This document shows positions 25,306-33,863 of a stretch of 64,000 nucleotides of DNA, piece by piece (position 1 is the stretch's first letter; each line of letters opens with the position of its first letter). The stretch comes from Labilithrix luteola. GTDB lineage: Bacteria > Myxococcota_A > Polyangia > Polyangiales > Polyangiaceae. The stretch spans positions 7,917,501-7,981,500 of the forward strand of contig NZ_CP012333.1 of NCBI RefSeq assembly GCF_001263205.1, written 5' to 3'. The notes under the pieces are model-generated. The model was not told the origin of the DNA. It saw only the letters and a program-made list of their open reading frames with translations, and ran no database searches. The translations under genes were made by a program, and so were the position numbers.

Positions 25306-26415
25306 ATGCTTCCCATCGACAAGCTCGAGCAGCTCTCCCGTCGCTACGTGGAGCTCGACGATCTGCTCTGTCAGCCAGAGATCCTCTCGGACCGCAATCA
25401 GCTCTCCAAGCTGAACAAGGAGAGGACCGAGCTCGAGCCGCTCGTTCAGGCCTTCTCGGAGTACCGCACGGTCGAGAAGAAGCTCAAAGACGACGAGGAG
25501 GCGCTCGCCGATCCGGACCTGCGCGAGCTTGCCGAGCTCGAGATCCCGGAGCTCCAGACGCAGCGTGCGGATCTCGAAAAGCAGATCCAGTTCCTGCTGC
25601 TGCCGGCCGATCCGAACGACAAGAAGAACGTCATTCTCGAAATCCGCGGTGGTGAAGGCGGCGAGGAAGCGGCGCTCTTCGCGGCCGACCTGTTCCGCAT
25701 GTACGCGCGCTTCGCGGAGACCAGGGGCTGGACGCTCGAGCCCATGTCGATCAGCGAGAGCACGACGGGCGGCTTCAAGGAAATCATCGCCCTCATCAGT
25801 GGCAAAGACGTCTACTCGCAGATGCGCTTCGAAGGCGGCGTGCATCGCGTGCAGCGCGTGCCGGCCACCGAGACGCAGGGGCGCATCCACACGTCGACGG
25901 CCACCGTCGCGATCCTCCCCGAAGCCGACGACGTCGACGTGCACATCGACGACAAGGATCTCGAGATCTCCATCGCGGCGAGCGGTGGTCCCGGTGGTCA
26001 GGGCGTCAACACGACGAACAGCGCCGTGCAGATCCAGCACAAGCCGACGGGCATCATCGTCAAGTGCCAGGACGAGCGCTCGCAGTTGAAGAACAAGGCG
26101 AAGGCCTTGAAGGTCCTCAAGAGCCGCCTGCTCGACATCGAGCGTGAGAAGCAGGAAGCGGCGCTCTCCGCCGAGCGTCGTGGCATGGTCGGTACGGGCG
26201 AGCGCAGTCAGAAGATCCGCACGTACAACTACCCGCAGAATCGCGTCAGCGATCACCGCATCAAGCTCACGCTGAACAAGCTCGAACGCATCATCTCGGG
26301 CGACCTCGAAGAGCTCATCACGGCGCTCCGTACGCATCGGCAGGCGGCGCTCCTCAACATCGCGAACGGCGGCAACGGGGCCTTCTCCTTCAACGACGGA
26401 GACGACGACGCGTGA
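25306..26415 (+). CDS. prfA: Peptide chain release factor 1
   Basis: 369 residues. Recognises UAA/UAG and releases the peptide. The GGQ catalytic motif is in ASGGPGGQGVNTTNSAVQ near 225-243; GGVHRVQRVPATETQGRIHTS precedes it near 182, with the codon-reading PxT element as PAT. The N-terminal half is coiled (LSRRYVELDDLLCQPE). The position after rpmE-DUF1385 is the standard context. The usual partner prmC, which methylates the GGQ Gln, is not the next gene here. Confidence 0.97.
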   Translation: MLPIDKLEQLSRRYVELDDLLCQPEILSDRNQLSKLNKERTELEPLVQAFSEYRTVEKKLKDDEEALADPDLRELAELEIPELQTQRADLEKQIQFLLLPADPNDKKNVILEIRGGEGGEEAALFAADLFRMYARFAETRGWTLEPMSISESTTGGFKEIIALISGKDVYSQMRFEGGVHRVQRVPATETQGRIHTSTATVAILPEADDVDVHIDDKDLEISIAASGGPGGQGVNTTNSAVQIQHKPTGIIVKCQDERSQLKNKAKALKVLKSRLLDIEREKQEAALSAERRGMVGTGERSQKIRTYNYPQNRVSDHRIKLTLNKLERIISGDLEELITALRTHRQAALLNIANGGNGAFSFNDGDDDA

Positions 26416-26903
26416 ACCTTGGCCCTCGAAAACTCGAGGCCTTGACCGTCGCCATGGCGATTGCGCCTGGCGTGTATGCGCGTAACCGGATGTTCGAATT
26501 CTTCAACAAGGCGGGCGTCTCGCGTGCGAAGTCGCGCGCGGCCACGCTGCGCGGGATCGTGCGCCATCTCGGCCGCGCCCGCGCCGTGACGGTCGCCATC
26601 GACGACGCCGTGGCGGGGACGCCCGCCGGCGCGGAGTTCGTGCTCCGCTACCAGATCCCCGCGATTCGGCTCGCGCGCGTCGTGGAGCTGTCGCGGCTCG
26701 AGCTCGCGACGTTGCGCCTCCTGGCAGCGCGGGCCGGCGCGTCGTGCCTTCCGCCCGACGAGGCCGACCGGGCCCTCGTCGACGCGGCGCTGGCGCAGCT
26801 GCTCGTCTCGGGCGAGGGGGATGTGGCGCGTGTGACCAAGGAGCTCGGCGAGGCGCCTACGAGGACGCGCGCGCCGAGCATCCCGCCGCCGGGCGGCGAA
26901 TAA
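26412..26903 (+). CDS. Unknown protein translationally coupled to prfA
   Basis: 163 residues beginning at a GTG that overlaps the prfA stop (GTGA). It is basic in the first half (YARNRMFEFFNKAGVSRAKSRAATLRGIVRHLGRARAV) and Leu/Ala-rich later (VVELSRLELATLRLLAARAG). No family recognised. The site normally used for prmC carries this instead; the sequence has no methyltransferase motif such as NPPY. It is convergent with the HIT gene. Confidence 0.7.
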   Translation: MNLGPRKLEALTVAMAIAPGVYARNRMFEFFNKAGVSRAKSRAATLRGIVRHLGRARAVTVAIDDAVAGTPAGAEFVLRYQIPAIRLARVVELSRLELATLRLLAARAGASCLPPDEADRALVDAALAQLLVSGEGDVARVTKELGEAPTRTRAPSIPPPGGE

Positions 26904-26906
26904 AGC

Positions 26907-27248
26907 TCAGCCGGGCGGCCAGGCGAGGTCGCGGCCGCCGAGGATGTGCACGTGGATGTGGTGCACCGTCTGGCCGGCGGCGTCGCCGTCGTTCACGACG
27001 AGGCGGTAGCCGTTCGCCTCGAGGCCTTCCTGGTGGGCCACCTTGCGGGCCGCCACGAAGAGCTGGCCGATCGTCTGCTCGTCCTCGTGTGAGAGCGCGC
27101 GGACGCCCGGGATGTGCTTGCGGGGCACGATGAGCACGTGGGTCGGAGCGACGGGGCGAATGTCTCGGAATGCGACGGTGTTCTCGTCCTCGTAGACGAC
27201 CGTGGCCGGAACCTTCTTCTCGACGATGTTGCAGAACAGGCAGCCCAT
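26907..27248 (-). CDS. hinT: HIT-family nucleotide hydrolase (HinT-like)
   Basis: 113 residues. The HIT motif HIHVHILGG is near residue 98, with the second His of HVH as the nucleophile. CLFCNIVEKKVPATVVYEDE at the start is typical (CxxC is kept), and AFRDIRPVAPTHVLIVPRKHIP follows. Hydrolyses AMP-lysine- or adenosine-phosphoramidate-type compounds. Monocistronic: it reads away from the 27-kb repeat array, which begins about 85 bp upstream of its ATG, so the repeats could affect its promoter. Confidence 0.95.
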   Translation of the reverse strand: MGCLFCNIVEKKVPATVVYEDENTVAFRDIRPVAPTHVLIVPRKHIPGVRALSHEDEQTIGQLFVAARKVAHQEGLEANGYRLVVNDGDAAGQTVHHIHVHILGGRDLAWPPG

Positions 27249-27332
27249 GGGTCCGGAAGGGTAACCCGCCCGCGCGAGAACGAGTGCACAAACCGCCCAT
27301 CAGCGCCCATGCCGCACCGCCGACGGCGAGGT

Positions 27333-27679
27333 CCGACCCACATTGCGCTCTCGGGGCCCAAGCCCGACCGACATTGAGGTCTCGCGTCTCGGGCGACAGA
27401 ACCGACCGACAGTGAAGTCTTCGCGGCCATAATTGACCGACGGTGAGGGTCCTAAGCGGCCCCGACCGACCAGACTCGACCGACAGTGAGGTCCCTGCGG
27501 CCAGAACTGACCGACAGTGAGGTCTCGAGCGGACCGACAGTGAGGTCTCGAGCGAGCGGACCGACAGTGAGGTCTCGAGCGAGCGGACCGACAGTGAGGT
27601 CTCGAGCTGACCGACAGTGAGGTCTCGAGCGAGCTGACCGACAGTGAGGTCTCGAGCGGACCCGACCGACATTGGGGCG
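27333..27679. repeat. Array of about ten GACCGACAGTGAGGTC direct repeats
   Basis: The 16-bp core occurs, perfect or nearly so, at 27366, 27404, 27435, 27478, 27509, 27532, 27559, 27586, 27609 and 27636, with degenerate copies at about 27333 and 27664. From 27509 onward each core is followed by TCGAGC and spacing is 23 or 27 bp (mostly alternating G and GAGCG spacers); the left half is more degenerate with 31-43 bp spacing. Core ends GACC/GGTC are complementary. Younger copies are at the right, as they are most alike. A 15-of-16 match occurs at 47857-47872 inside a gene. Confidence 0.9.
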
Positions 27680-27772
27680 CTCAGAAGGTTGCGTGATGCT
27701 TCGAGATCTTCCTCCGAAGGACGAGCGAGCGAGCGCAGCGAGCGAAGCGAGAGAAGAACGACACAACGAGAA

Positions 27773-27804
27773 AGACCCGCGTTCCTTGTGGGAAGCGCGG
27801 GTCT
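27773..27804 (-). terminator. Rho-independent terminator of the small lipoprotein gene
   Basis: Arms AGACCCGCG(TTCC) and GGAA(GC)GCGGGTCT pair over about 13 bp with one bulge and a 5-nt loop. On the minus strand the stem is followed by TTTCTCGTTGTG. It is 55 bp after the stop of the gene at 27860-28072. Confidence 0.8.
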
Positions 27805-27859
27805 CACTCGACGTCGCGGCGCGGATGTCTGTTCGAAATCCGTCCGTGACGATGTCAGC

Positions 27860-28072
27860 TCACTTCTTGGCGGGGTCGGCCGGCTTCGGGGCGTCGCCCG
27901 GCTTGGCCGCGTCGGTCGCCGCGGGCGCCGTGGGGGCGCTCTTGTCGGTCGCCGCCTTGGTGGGGTCGCTGGCGGTCGTCGTGGTCGCCGGATCCGTCGG
28001 CGGCTTCACGTCGCTGCCACCACACGCCACTGCCATCGCCGCAAGGGCGCCGAGAACGATCAGCTTCTTCAT
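27860..28072 (-). CDS. Small Thr/Asp/Pro/Ala-rich lipoprotein
   Basis: 70 residues. MKKLIVLGALAAMAVAC is a classical lipoprotein signal (Cys17), then only low-complexity Lys/Pro/Asp/Thr/Ala sequence (DPTKAATDKSAPTAPAATDAAKP). I choose ATG 28072 because GGAGG lies 8 bp upstream; ATG 28078 and 28087 are also in frame but too near or upstream of it. A TTGACG-like -35 lies about 58 bp upstream on the same strand. It is a likely surface or spacer lipoprotein; the role is unknown. Confidence 0.75.
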   Translation of the reverse strand: MKKLIVLGALAAMAVACGGSDVKPPTDPATTTTASDPTKAATDKSAPTAPAATDAAKPGDAPKPADPAKK

Positions 28073-28087
28073 GGTCATTGCCTCCAA

Positions 28088-28393
28088 GGCCGACTTTTTC
28101 GACTGTCGACCCGGTATTCGTCAAGAAAAACCACATGGCTCTCGCAGGAAACTCGCACCCATGGAGACCCCCGATGGGCCGCGCTGACATGTATCTTCGT
28201 TCGTGAAATCAAACGGATAGGGTGGTTTTAAGGCGCACCTTCATTGTGGGTCGACGGGGGTGGCAAGTGCGTTTGCCGATCGCGTGTCTTCGGGGCGGAC
28301 GCGGTGCAGCATTGAGGTACGATTTGTCTCGCCGATGATGATGAATCGTCTCGCACGTCGAGCGTCCATCGGGATTAACGGCTGGCTCTTACG
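28088..28393. promoter_or_regulatory. Divergent intergenic region (306 bp)
   Basis: Between the small lipoprotein and the FGE-like gene. On the minus strand TTGACG (about 28126-28121) is followed after 17 bp by a weak -10. On the plus side no clear promoter is seen. No open frame of note. Confidence 0.3.
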
Positions 28394-29731
28394 GTGAATC
28401 CCAAACCTTCGAACTCTCAGTATCCGTCGCGCCCGTCTCATCTGCCGGTGCGACCTTCGCGTGGCCATCGCCATCTGCGTTGGGTGCTGCTCGCGAAAGC
28501 TGGCGCGGGGGTGCTCCTTGCGATGGGCTTTATGGGCATCACCCTCCTTCGTGCGAAGGGCGTCGAGCCGTTCGAGTTGTCGAGCACGGTACGTCGCGTC
28601 GAGGATCCGCGGTTCGAGTGGCGCACCGTCGACAAGAAGCATTGGCAAGCGGTCGCTCCGTTCGGGCTCGAGCCGTTCGTTGCCGAGTCGGTCGTCGTCA
28701 CCGACGCGCGTGAGGCCAACGGAGCGGGGTGCGCGCCGGGCATGGTTCGCATCAAGGGCGCGTTCCGTGTCGGCGAGGTGGAACGCATCCAGGACGGTGC
28801 GTGCTCCGACTGGATCAGCAAAGACTTCCCCGCGCGCTGCCGCACGTTCGACAAGGAAAAGATCGCGAGCGGCGTTTCGAAGCTTCCCACGCGTGGCCTC
28901 GATTTCTGCATGGATCGCTTCGAGTTCCCGAACGTCGCCGGCGAGAACCCGCTCGTCGTCGTGACGTTCCACGAGGCCGAAGCGATGTGCAAGAAGACGA
29001 GCAAGCGTCTCTGCACGGAAGACGAGTGGACGTTCGCGTGCGAGGGCGAAGACGCGAAGCCCTATCCCTACGGCTTCGACCGCGACGCGAGCGCGTGCGT
29101 CGTCGACCGCGCATGGAGGCCATTCGGGGAGAACGCATTCGCGATTCGTGACGGCCTCGCGGCGCGTGAAGAGGTCGATCGCCTTTGGCAAGGCGAGCCC
29201 TCGGGATCGCGTGGTGGATGCAAGAGCTCGTTCGGCGTCTATGACATGACAGGCAACGTCGACGAGTGGACGCGAACCGTTCGCTCCACGGGCTATTCGT
29301 CGATTCTCAAGGGCGGCTACTGGGGCCCTGTTCGCGCTCGATGCCGGCCGTCGACCCGCGCCCACAACGAAGAGTTCGTCGCCTACCAGCAGGGGTTTCG
29401 CTGTTGTTCGGAGTCGAACACGTCGGTTGCCCCGCCGACGCCACCGCCGGTGTCGCGCCCGCTCACGCCGCTCGCCGCGGCGGATGCCGGAGTCCCGGCC
29501 GGCGGTTCAGGCAAGACGGCCGACCTCTCGCCGACGTGGCCTGACGACCATGGCAGCGACGACGGCAGTGACGACGAGATTCGGGCCATCGCGCGTGCAA
29601 GGGCCGGAGCTTTGCGATGCTCGACGGGGCTTCTCGGGGATGGCGTTGCGAGTGGCGCGGGTTGGATCGCGATCGCGCTCGGTTTGGCGGCGGCACGTCG
29701 TGCGCGTCGAACGTCAGGTTCGAGGCACTGA
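28394..29731 (+). CDS. Formylglycine-generating-enzyme-like (SUMF1-domain) membrane protein
   Basis: 445 residues starting at GTG. A membrane anchor (about 35-52) is followed by an FGE-sulfatase domain (about 125-340): FCMDRFEFPN, VTFHEAEAMCKKTSKRLCTEDEWTFACEG, YDMTGNVDEWT, LKGGYWG and QQGFRCC. Genuine FGEs carry two active-site cysteines, 5 residues apart, in GGSYxCxxxYC; here the equivalent GGYWGPVRARC keeps only the second. So it may be a degenerate or different lectin-like use of the fold. The C-terminus has a last hydrophobic segment, GWIAIALGLAAARRARR, like a sorting tail. It is in the same window as an arylsulfatase but 16 kb away. Confidence 0.8.
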   Translation: MNPKPSNSQYPSRPSHLPVRPSRGHRHLRWVLLAKAGAGVLLAMGFMGITLLRAKGVEPFELSSTVRRVEDPRFEWRTVDKKHWQAVAPFGLEPFVAESVVVTDAREANGAGCAPGMVRIKGAFRVGEVERIQDGACSDWISKDFPARCRTFDKEKIASGVSKLPTRGLDFCMDRFEFPNVAGENPLVVVTFHEAEAMCKKTSKRLCTEDEWTFACEGEDAKPYPYGFDRDASACVVDRAWRPFGENAFAIRDGLAAREEVDRLWQGEPSGSRGGCKSSFGVYDMTGNVDEWTRTVRSTGYSSILKGGYWGPVRARCRPSTRAHNEEFVAYQQGFRCCSESNTSVAPPTPPPVSRPLTPLAAADAGVPAGGSGKTADLSPTWPDDHGSDDGSDDEIRAIARARAGALRCSTGLLGDGVASGAGWIAIALGLAAARRARRTSGSRH

Positions 29732-30127
29732 ACCGCTCGCCGGGGCCCGGCCTCCTTCAGCGCGCTTGCGTGCGTCAGCCTGACGGGCAGCGTCTTCCGC
29801 CGCGCGTGTCGCGGCACGGACGAACCGCTGGACACTGAGAAGTCGCTCGCGAACGCCGTCCTCACGAACCGCGATCTCCGCCATCGCCCGCTCCGCGCAA
29901 CTTCGGAGAACGGCGGCTGCCTGCGCCTGCAGGAGCGCACTCGCGATGCGCACGAGGCTCCGCGCGACGTCGACCCGTCCGGAGACGTGCTGGACGATCG
30001 CGAGCGCTTCGCGATCGGCATCGGCGGGGCGCGGTCGCGGTGCGCTCGAGGTCGACGAGGACGCAGCCGCGGAGGGGCGCGGCAAAGGGCGCGAGGGACG
30101 CGACGACGGCTCGTTCGAAGAGGACAT
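29714..30127 (-). CDS. Hypothetical helical protein
   Basis: 137 residues: a Ser/Pro/Arg-rich start (1-38), then a long Ala/Arg/Glu helix (AIVQHVSGRVDVARSLVRIASALLQAQAAAVL, AERAMAEIAVREDGVRERLLS, RAAEDAARQADARKRAE). It overlaps the end of the FGE-like gene by 18 bp in the opposite direction. Competing plus-strand frames exist but are Arg-rich and less credible. Moderate belief that it is real. Confidence 0.5.
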   Translation of the reverse strand: MSSSNEPSSRPSRPLPRPSAAASSSTSSAPRPRPADADREALAIVQHVSGRVDVARSLVRIASALLQAQAAAVLRSCAERAMAEIAVREDGVRERLLSVQRFVRAATRAAEDAARQADARKRAEGGRAPASGSVPRT

Positions 30128-30322
30128 ACTCGCAGCTCAAGCACGGTGCATGCCCCTCCTTGCCGCTCGCGCAACACCGCATCGGGCGAGGGCTTTCCGG
30201 CGACGCCGACCGCGAGGCGTCGCCGTTCGGTGTGACGGTTCGCGACGTGACGTGGCCCGCGGAGGAACCTCGCTGTTCCGACCGAAGATACGGGCGTGGA
30301 GGCGCGTGCTTTGCAGCTGGCC

Positions 30323-30874
30323 ATGGCGATGCGTGGCCCCGCGATGTGCCGGATCCTCGTCGTCGCCGTCCTGGCGATCGCGGCTGCGGGATGCCACAAG
30401 CGGGTAGGCCATGGGCGTCCGGACGGCGCGGCAAGACGCGCCCAACTCGACGGGATCCCCGAGCTCGAGCGTGCCGAGCGTCGCGTCCTCGAAGAGACGA
30501 GCGTGGACGCACTGCCCTCCGAGCCCGACCCCAGCGCGCCCGAACCGGAGCCCGACGCGGGCAGCCCCAACGGGCTCTGGCGCGACCGCAACCAGTTCCG
30601 ACGACTGCTCGGCAAGGAGATCAACTGGATCGACCGCTACATGGGCGATCTGCGCACGGACGCGGAGGCTCTCCATGGCGTCGAGCGGGACGAAAAGCTC
30701 CACGACGTCGACGTCGCTCGCGAATGGCAGGGGCGCCTGCGTGGCGATCTCGAAGCCATCGGTCGCGTGAGCAGCAAGGTCTGGCCGGCCCTCAAAGAGC
30801 AGATCGAGCGAGACCTCGAGGAGGACCATCCCCCCTCGATTCCGCGCTCGTACGAGAAGGCTTACGGCATCTGA
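30323..30874 (+). CDS. Predicted lipoprotein with Asp/Pro linker
   Basis: About 183 residues. Signal ILVVAVLAIAAAGCHK (lipobox AAGC), an acidic Pro-rich segment (PSEPDPSAPEPEPDAGSP) and a helical, charged C-terminus (KEINWIDRYMGDLRTDAEALHG, EQIERDLEEDHPPS). Start is uncertain: ATG 30323 and 30329 lack a clear Shine-Dalgarno, while TTG 30311 has GGAGG 8 bp upstream. No family recognised. Confidence 0.65.
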   Translation: MAMRGPAMCRILVVAVLAIAAAGCHKRVGHGRPDGAARRAQLDGIPELERAERRVLEETSVDALPSEPDPSAPEPEPDAGSPNGLWRDRNQFRRLLGKEINWIDRYMGDLRTDAEALHGVERDEKLHDVDVAREWQGRLRGDLEAIGRVSSKVWPALKEQIERDLEEDHPPSIPRSYEKAYGI

Positions 30875-30881
30875 GGCGCCG

Positions 30882-31754
30882 TCAGCGCACGTCGAAGACG
30901 ACGTTGTCGACGTGGTTCGCGAACGCCGGGTGCGTGCCGCCGGGCGCATACGTGATGCCGAACATGCCCGTCATCTGACCGTTCGCCATGGGCGGTGTCA
31001 GTGCAACGGAGCTGGCCCAGGGCGCGCCGTTGAACGTGGTGTCGACGACGGCCTTACCCGCTTCTGTGATGGTGAGCTTGAGCCCGAGTGTGAACCACTG
31101 GCCGATCGGCACACTCGTCGCCGGCGTGAAGGGCTGCGAGTACTTGTTGGCGGTCACGTCGTACTGGAAGACGAAGAGGCGTTTCGCGCTCCCGGCCGCT
31201 CCGACGCCGACCTGCCACTGCTTGCCGTCCTTCGCGACGTTCACTTTGAGGAATTGCTGATCGCTGAAGGTGCCGTCGGTCGCGAGGTCGAGCCGAACGT
31301 CGACCGTGACCTCCGCGATGACAGCGTCGACCTTGGGGGCCGTGTAACCGACGTACGTCTCGACCTGGCCGGCGTCGACCAGTGCGTCGGCCGACGCCGC
31401 GAGCGAGAAGCGAGGGGAGCTCGAGGTGATGTCGTCGCGCCGGATCTTGCCGTGCGTTTCGACGATCGAACCGAAAGGCAGAACCTCGCTCTCGTCGAAG
31501 TCCTCGCAGAATCCCGCGTCGCCTCGGTGTGTCGCACACCACGAGGGAGCGTCCGCGTCGCTGGCGCCAGTCTCGTTGGCTGCGTCGGCCGTCGTGGCAT
31601 CGGCCTGGCTCGGCTCTGCGGCATCGGATTCGTCGAGAGGCGACTCCGTCACCGGCGTCGTGAGGCCGTCGAGGGACGTGAAGAGGCTGCAAGCAGAGAC
31701 GAAAACGACGATGAAGGGGAGGGCAACTCCCACGAACGTACGAGCCGACTGCAC
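30882..31754 (-). CDS. Lipoprotein with concanavalin-like (LamG-type) domain
   Basis: 290 residues. Lipobox FVSACS (Cys22) and an acidic Ala/Asp/Thr linker to about 75, then WCATHRGDAGFCEDFDES and a beta-sandwich-like run to the end: VDVRLDLATDGTFSDQQFLKVNV, PIGQWFTLGLKLTI, and the closing HPAFANHVDNVVFDVR. This pattern is frequent in Myxococcota lipoproteins that resemble carbohydrate-binding jelly rolls. Ligand unknown. It converges on the previous gene. Confidence 0.75.
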   Translation of the reverse strand: MQSARTFVGVALPFIVVFVSACSLFTSLDGLTTPVTESPLDESDAAEPSQADATTADAANETGASDADAPSWCATHRGDAGFCEDFDESEVLPFGSIVETHGKIRRDDITSSSPRFSLAASADALVDAGQVETYVGYTAPKVDAVIAEVTVDVRLDLATDGTFSDQQFLKVNVAKDGKQWQVGVGAAGSAKRLFVFQYDVTANKYSQPFTPATSVPIGQWFTLGLKLTITEAGKAVVDTTFNGAPWASSVALTPPMANGQMTGMFGITYAPGGTHPAFANHVDNVVFDVR

Positions 31755-32012
31755 GGTCGGTACGTTACCAGAACCGTGGAATGCCCCGCATCACCTCGTG
31801 CTCGACGACCTCAGGCCTGCGCGCTTTCGCAGAGCTGCGATGAGCCTCCCTGGCCGGATTCGAAGACTCGGACGGTGGACGCGCGCTCCACGGGACGCAA
31901 CGTTCTGCAACGTCCGCCCTCGTTCGAACGAGTCGAGCTGGGGGAATGAGAACACTGCTTCAGGCAAACCATGACAGAGCGCCTCTAGCGCTATCGTGGT
32001 TCGGGGGATGGG

Positions 32013-33023
32013 ATGCGGAAATCCTTTACGTTCAGAATGTCGCCCTCGAGCGTGTCGTTCGCGATCGCGCTTGGCGTCCACCTTCTGATCCTCGGCGCGT
32101 TGCTCGCGCTGGCACCGAAGCCCTACCGCCCCGTTGCAGCGGTGACGCCCGAGGTTCCACCCTCGCCGGAGCCGGTCATCGAACTCATCGAGGTCCCGCC
32201 AGCGCAACCCGAGGTCCCGGGGCGCGAAGAGGTAGCGTCGGTCGGTCCCGCTCGCGAACTGAGTCCTTCGACGCACGCACCCGCTCCGAGCACGAGGCCG
32301 ACGGAAGGCGAGGCGCGAGCGTCAGAGCCCACCACCGAGACTCCGGCGCCTGTCGGATCAGGCGTGACCTTCGGTGGGCCCTCGCTCGGCCTGAACGCAT
32401 CGGGGGCAGGCAATCCGTTCCTTCGACCTGGGGCGGTCGAGGCGCCTCACGACGACGGGCGACCGACGCGCGAGTGGACGATCGAAGACGGAAAGCGTCG
32501 CGTCGAGCAGTCGCTGCGTGACGCGGTTGCCGAGCGCGACACCGCGATCGGACTCGGACCCGAAGGACCTGCCGTCAATGCGCTCTCCGAAGCGACGCGC
32601 GAGTCGGCGACGCCGGTGAAGTCGAAGGCCGTGTTCGTGATCACCGCCAACGCGGAGGGCGTCGTGCTCGACGTGCGCCTCGGGTCGAGCGGCAGCGATG
32701 CGCGATGGGCGCCGGTTCGCGCGCTCGCCGCTGAAAAGCTGCGAGATAAGCGTCTGGCGATGCGCGGCGCAAAGGGCGTCGAGCTTCGCATCGAGGTGTC
32801 CTCGGACGTCACGCTGCCGAGCGGAAGTGCGCCGGGAACGATCGTCTCGAAGGGGGACCTTTCGCCTGTTCCCGTGCAAACGCCCGCCATCGCCAATCCT
32901 CGCGGCGGAACGGAAGGCGACGTGTGGATGACGTACGAGGTCGGCAAGTTCGACATCGCCGACCTCGGGGCAACCCCGCAGCGAACCGTGCACACGCGCG
33001 TGCTCGGCGTGCGTCGGTTCTGA
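32013..33023 (+). CDS. TonB-like energy-transducing or periplasm-spanning protein
   Basis: 336 residues. A single N-terminal membrane helix (VSFAIALGVHLLILGALLALAP, about 14-34) is followed by a Pro/Glu/Val-rich periplasmic stretch (VIELIEVPPAQPEVPG, to about 115). Residues 205-275 (KAVFVITANAEGVVLDVRLGSSGSDARW, then RAL..EKLRDKR) resemble the TonB C-terminal fold. About 60 further residues do not. No exbB/exbD or receptor is adjacent. Divergent from the LamG-like lipoprotein across 258 bp without other genes. Confidence 0.7.
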   Translation: MRKSFTFRMSPSSVSFAIALGVHLLILGALLALAPKPYRPVAAVTPEVPPSPEPVIELIEVPPAQPEVPGREEVASVGPARELSPSTHAPAPSTRPTEGEARASEPTTETPAPVGSGVTFGGPSLGLNASGAGNPFLRPGAVEAPHDDGRPTREWTIEDGKRRVEQSLRDAVAERDTAIGLGPEGPAVNALSEATRESATPVKSKAVFVITANAEGVVLDVRLGSSGSDARWAPVRALAAEKLRDKRLAMRGAKGVELRIEVSSDVTLPSGSAPGTIVSKGDLSPVPVQTPAIANPRGGTEGDVWMTYEVGKFDIADLGATPQRTVHTRVLGVRRF

Positions 33024-33026
33024 GAA

Positions 33027-33785
33027 TCAGACGTCGAGGGGCAGCGGCATATGCATCTCGTGTACGCGCGCGCGATGGGCGAGGAGCGCGGGCGTGATCG
33101 CGTTGCCGGTGTCGCCTCGCAGCCACTCGAAGGTCTGGCGAAGCGGCGGGAGCATCGCGCAATCCTTCTCGGGGAGAGGCGCAATGACCGCCATCGCACT
33201 CGCCGCGTAGATGTCGAGCGCAGTGAACGTGTCACCGAGGAGCCACGGCTTTCCCGAGCGCAGCAGCCCGTCCAGCACGGCGAGCCCTTCGTGGAAGCGT
33301 GCCCGTGCGCGCGGCCCACAGCCCTCTGCCCAGCCGTAGCGCGGCGCGAGGTACTTCGACGCGACGAGCGGGAAGCCTTTCTCACCGCTGCTCGCTAGCC
33401 CCGCATCGATCGCGTACTGACGCATCGACCACAGGAGCCCGCCCTCGCCCATGAGCTCGTGGCCGTAGCCGAACATGCGCGCGCGCGCCTCGGGATGGCT
33501 CGGGACGAGCGGCATCTCGGGGGCGAGGCGCTCTCCGAGCTCGAGGATCTCGGCCCAGCCGCTTCGTACGGGCTCGGCGTCGTAGAGGGCAGCGGGCGCG
33601 TTGTACGTTCCCGTCCACGCGCAGATCTCCGTTCCGGGCGCGCGGTAGCGCACCGCCACGAACGGGACCTTCTTCACTTGGAAGATCGCTTTGGCCGCCA
33701 CGGACCATGGACTGGGAAATCCGCCGGCCACGACGAGCCGAAGTCCACTTGCAGCCTTGGCGGTTTCGAGATCGACGAATTGCAT
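33027..33785 (-). CDS. Glutathione S-transferase-like protein
   Basis: 252 residues. The N-terminal thioredoxin-like half has LRLVVAGGFPSPWSVAAKAIFQVKKVPFVAVRY (a Ser instead of a clear catalytic Cys). The helical C-terminal half has FHEGLAVLDGLLRSGKPWLLGDTFTALDIYAASAM, the GST N-capping-box region (LGDTFTALD). Substrate unknown. It is convergent with the TonB-like gene. Confidence 0.85.
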   Translation of the reverse strand: MQFVDLETAKAASGLRLVVAGGFPSPWSVAAKAIFQVKKVPFVAVRYRAPGTEICAWTGTYNAPAALYDAEPVRSGWAEILELGERLAPEMPLVPSHPEARARMFGYGHELMGEGGLLWSMRQYAIDAGLASSGEKGFPLVASKYLAPRYGWAEGCGPRARARFHEGLAVLDGLLRSGKPWLLGDTFTALDIYAASAMAVIAPLPEKDCAMLPPLRQTFEWLRGDTGNAITPALLAHRARVHEMHMPLPLDV

Positions 33786-33863
33786 ACGCTCGATCTAGCG
33801 CCGCTTGCGTCGAGCTCGCGAGCAACTTCGTGGCGAGACTCACGCTTCGCGGTGCGAAGAGCG

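Larger units (their letters stand above)
27249..27859. other. Gene-free stretch filled mostly with direct repeats and a terminator
   Basis: 611 bp without a convincing gene. About 27333-27679 is the repeat array described separately, 27720-27760 is simple (GAGC)n-like sequence, and 27773-27804 a strong hairpin. Open frames across the array give repetitive peptides such as TSLSVRSLE and look like by-products of the repeat. Confidence 0.8.

Noticed and set aside
27333..27679. CRISPR array
   Set aside because: Repeats are only 16-22 bp, spacers are 1-27 bp and many spacers are the same; no cas genes are in the window.
27452..27766. Coding region with TSLSVRSLE-type peptide repeats
   Set aside because: It is a by-product of the DNA repeats; it has no start context, no homology and spans the whole array in several frames.
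29946..30407. Plus-strand coding frame over the region of the helical minus gene
   Set aside because: Arg/Ala-rich frame with no start signal; the minus frame has a better amino-acid pattern, though only moderate.
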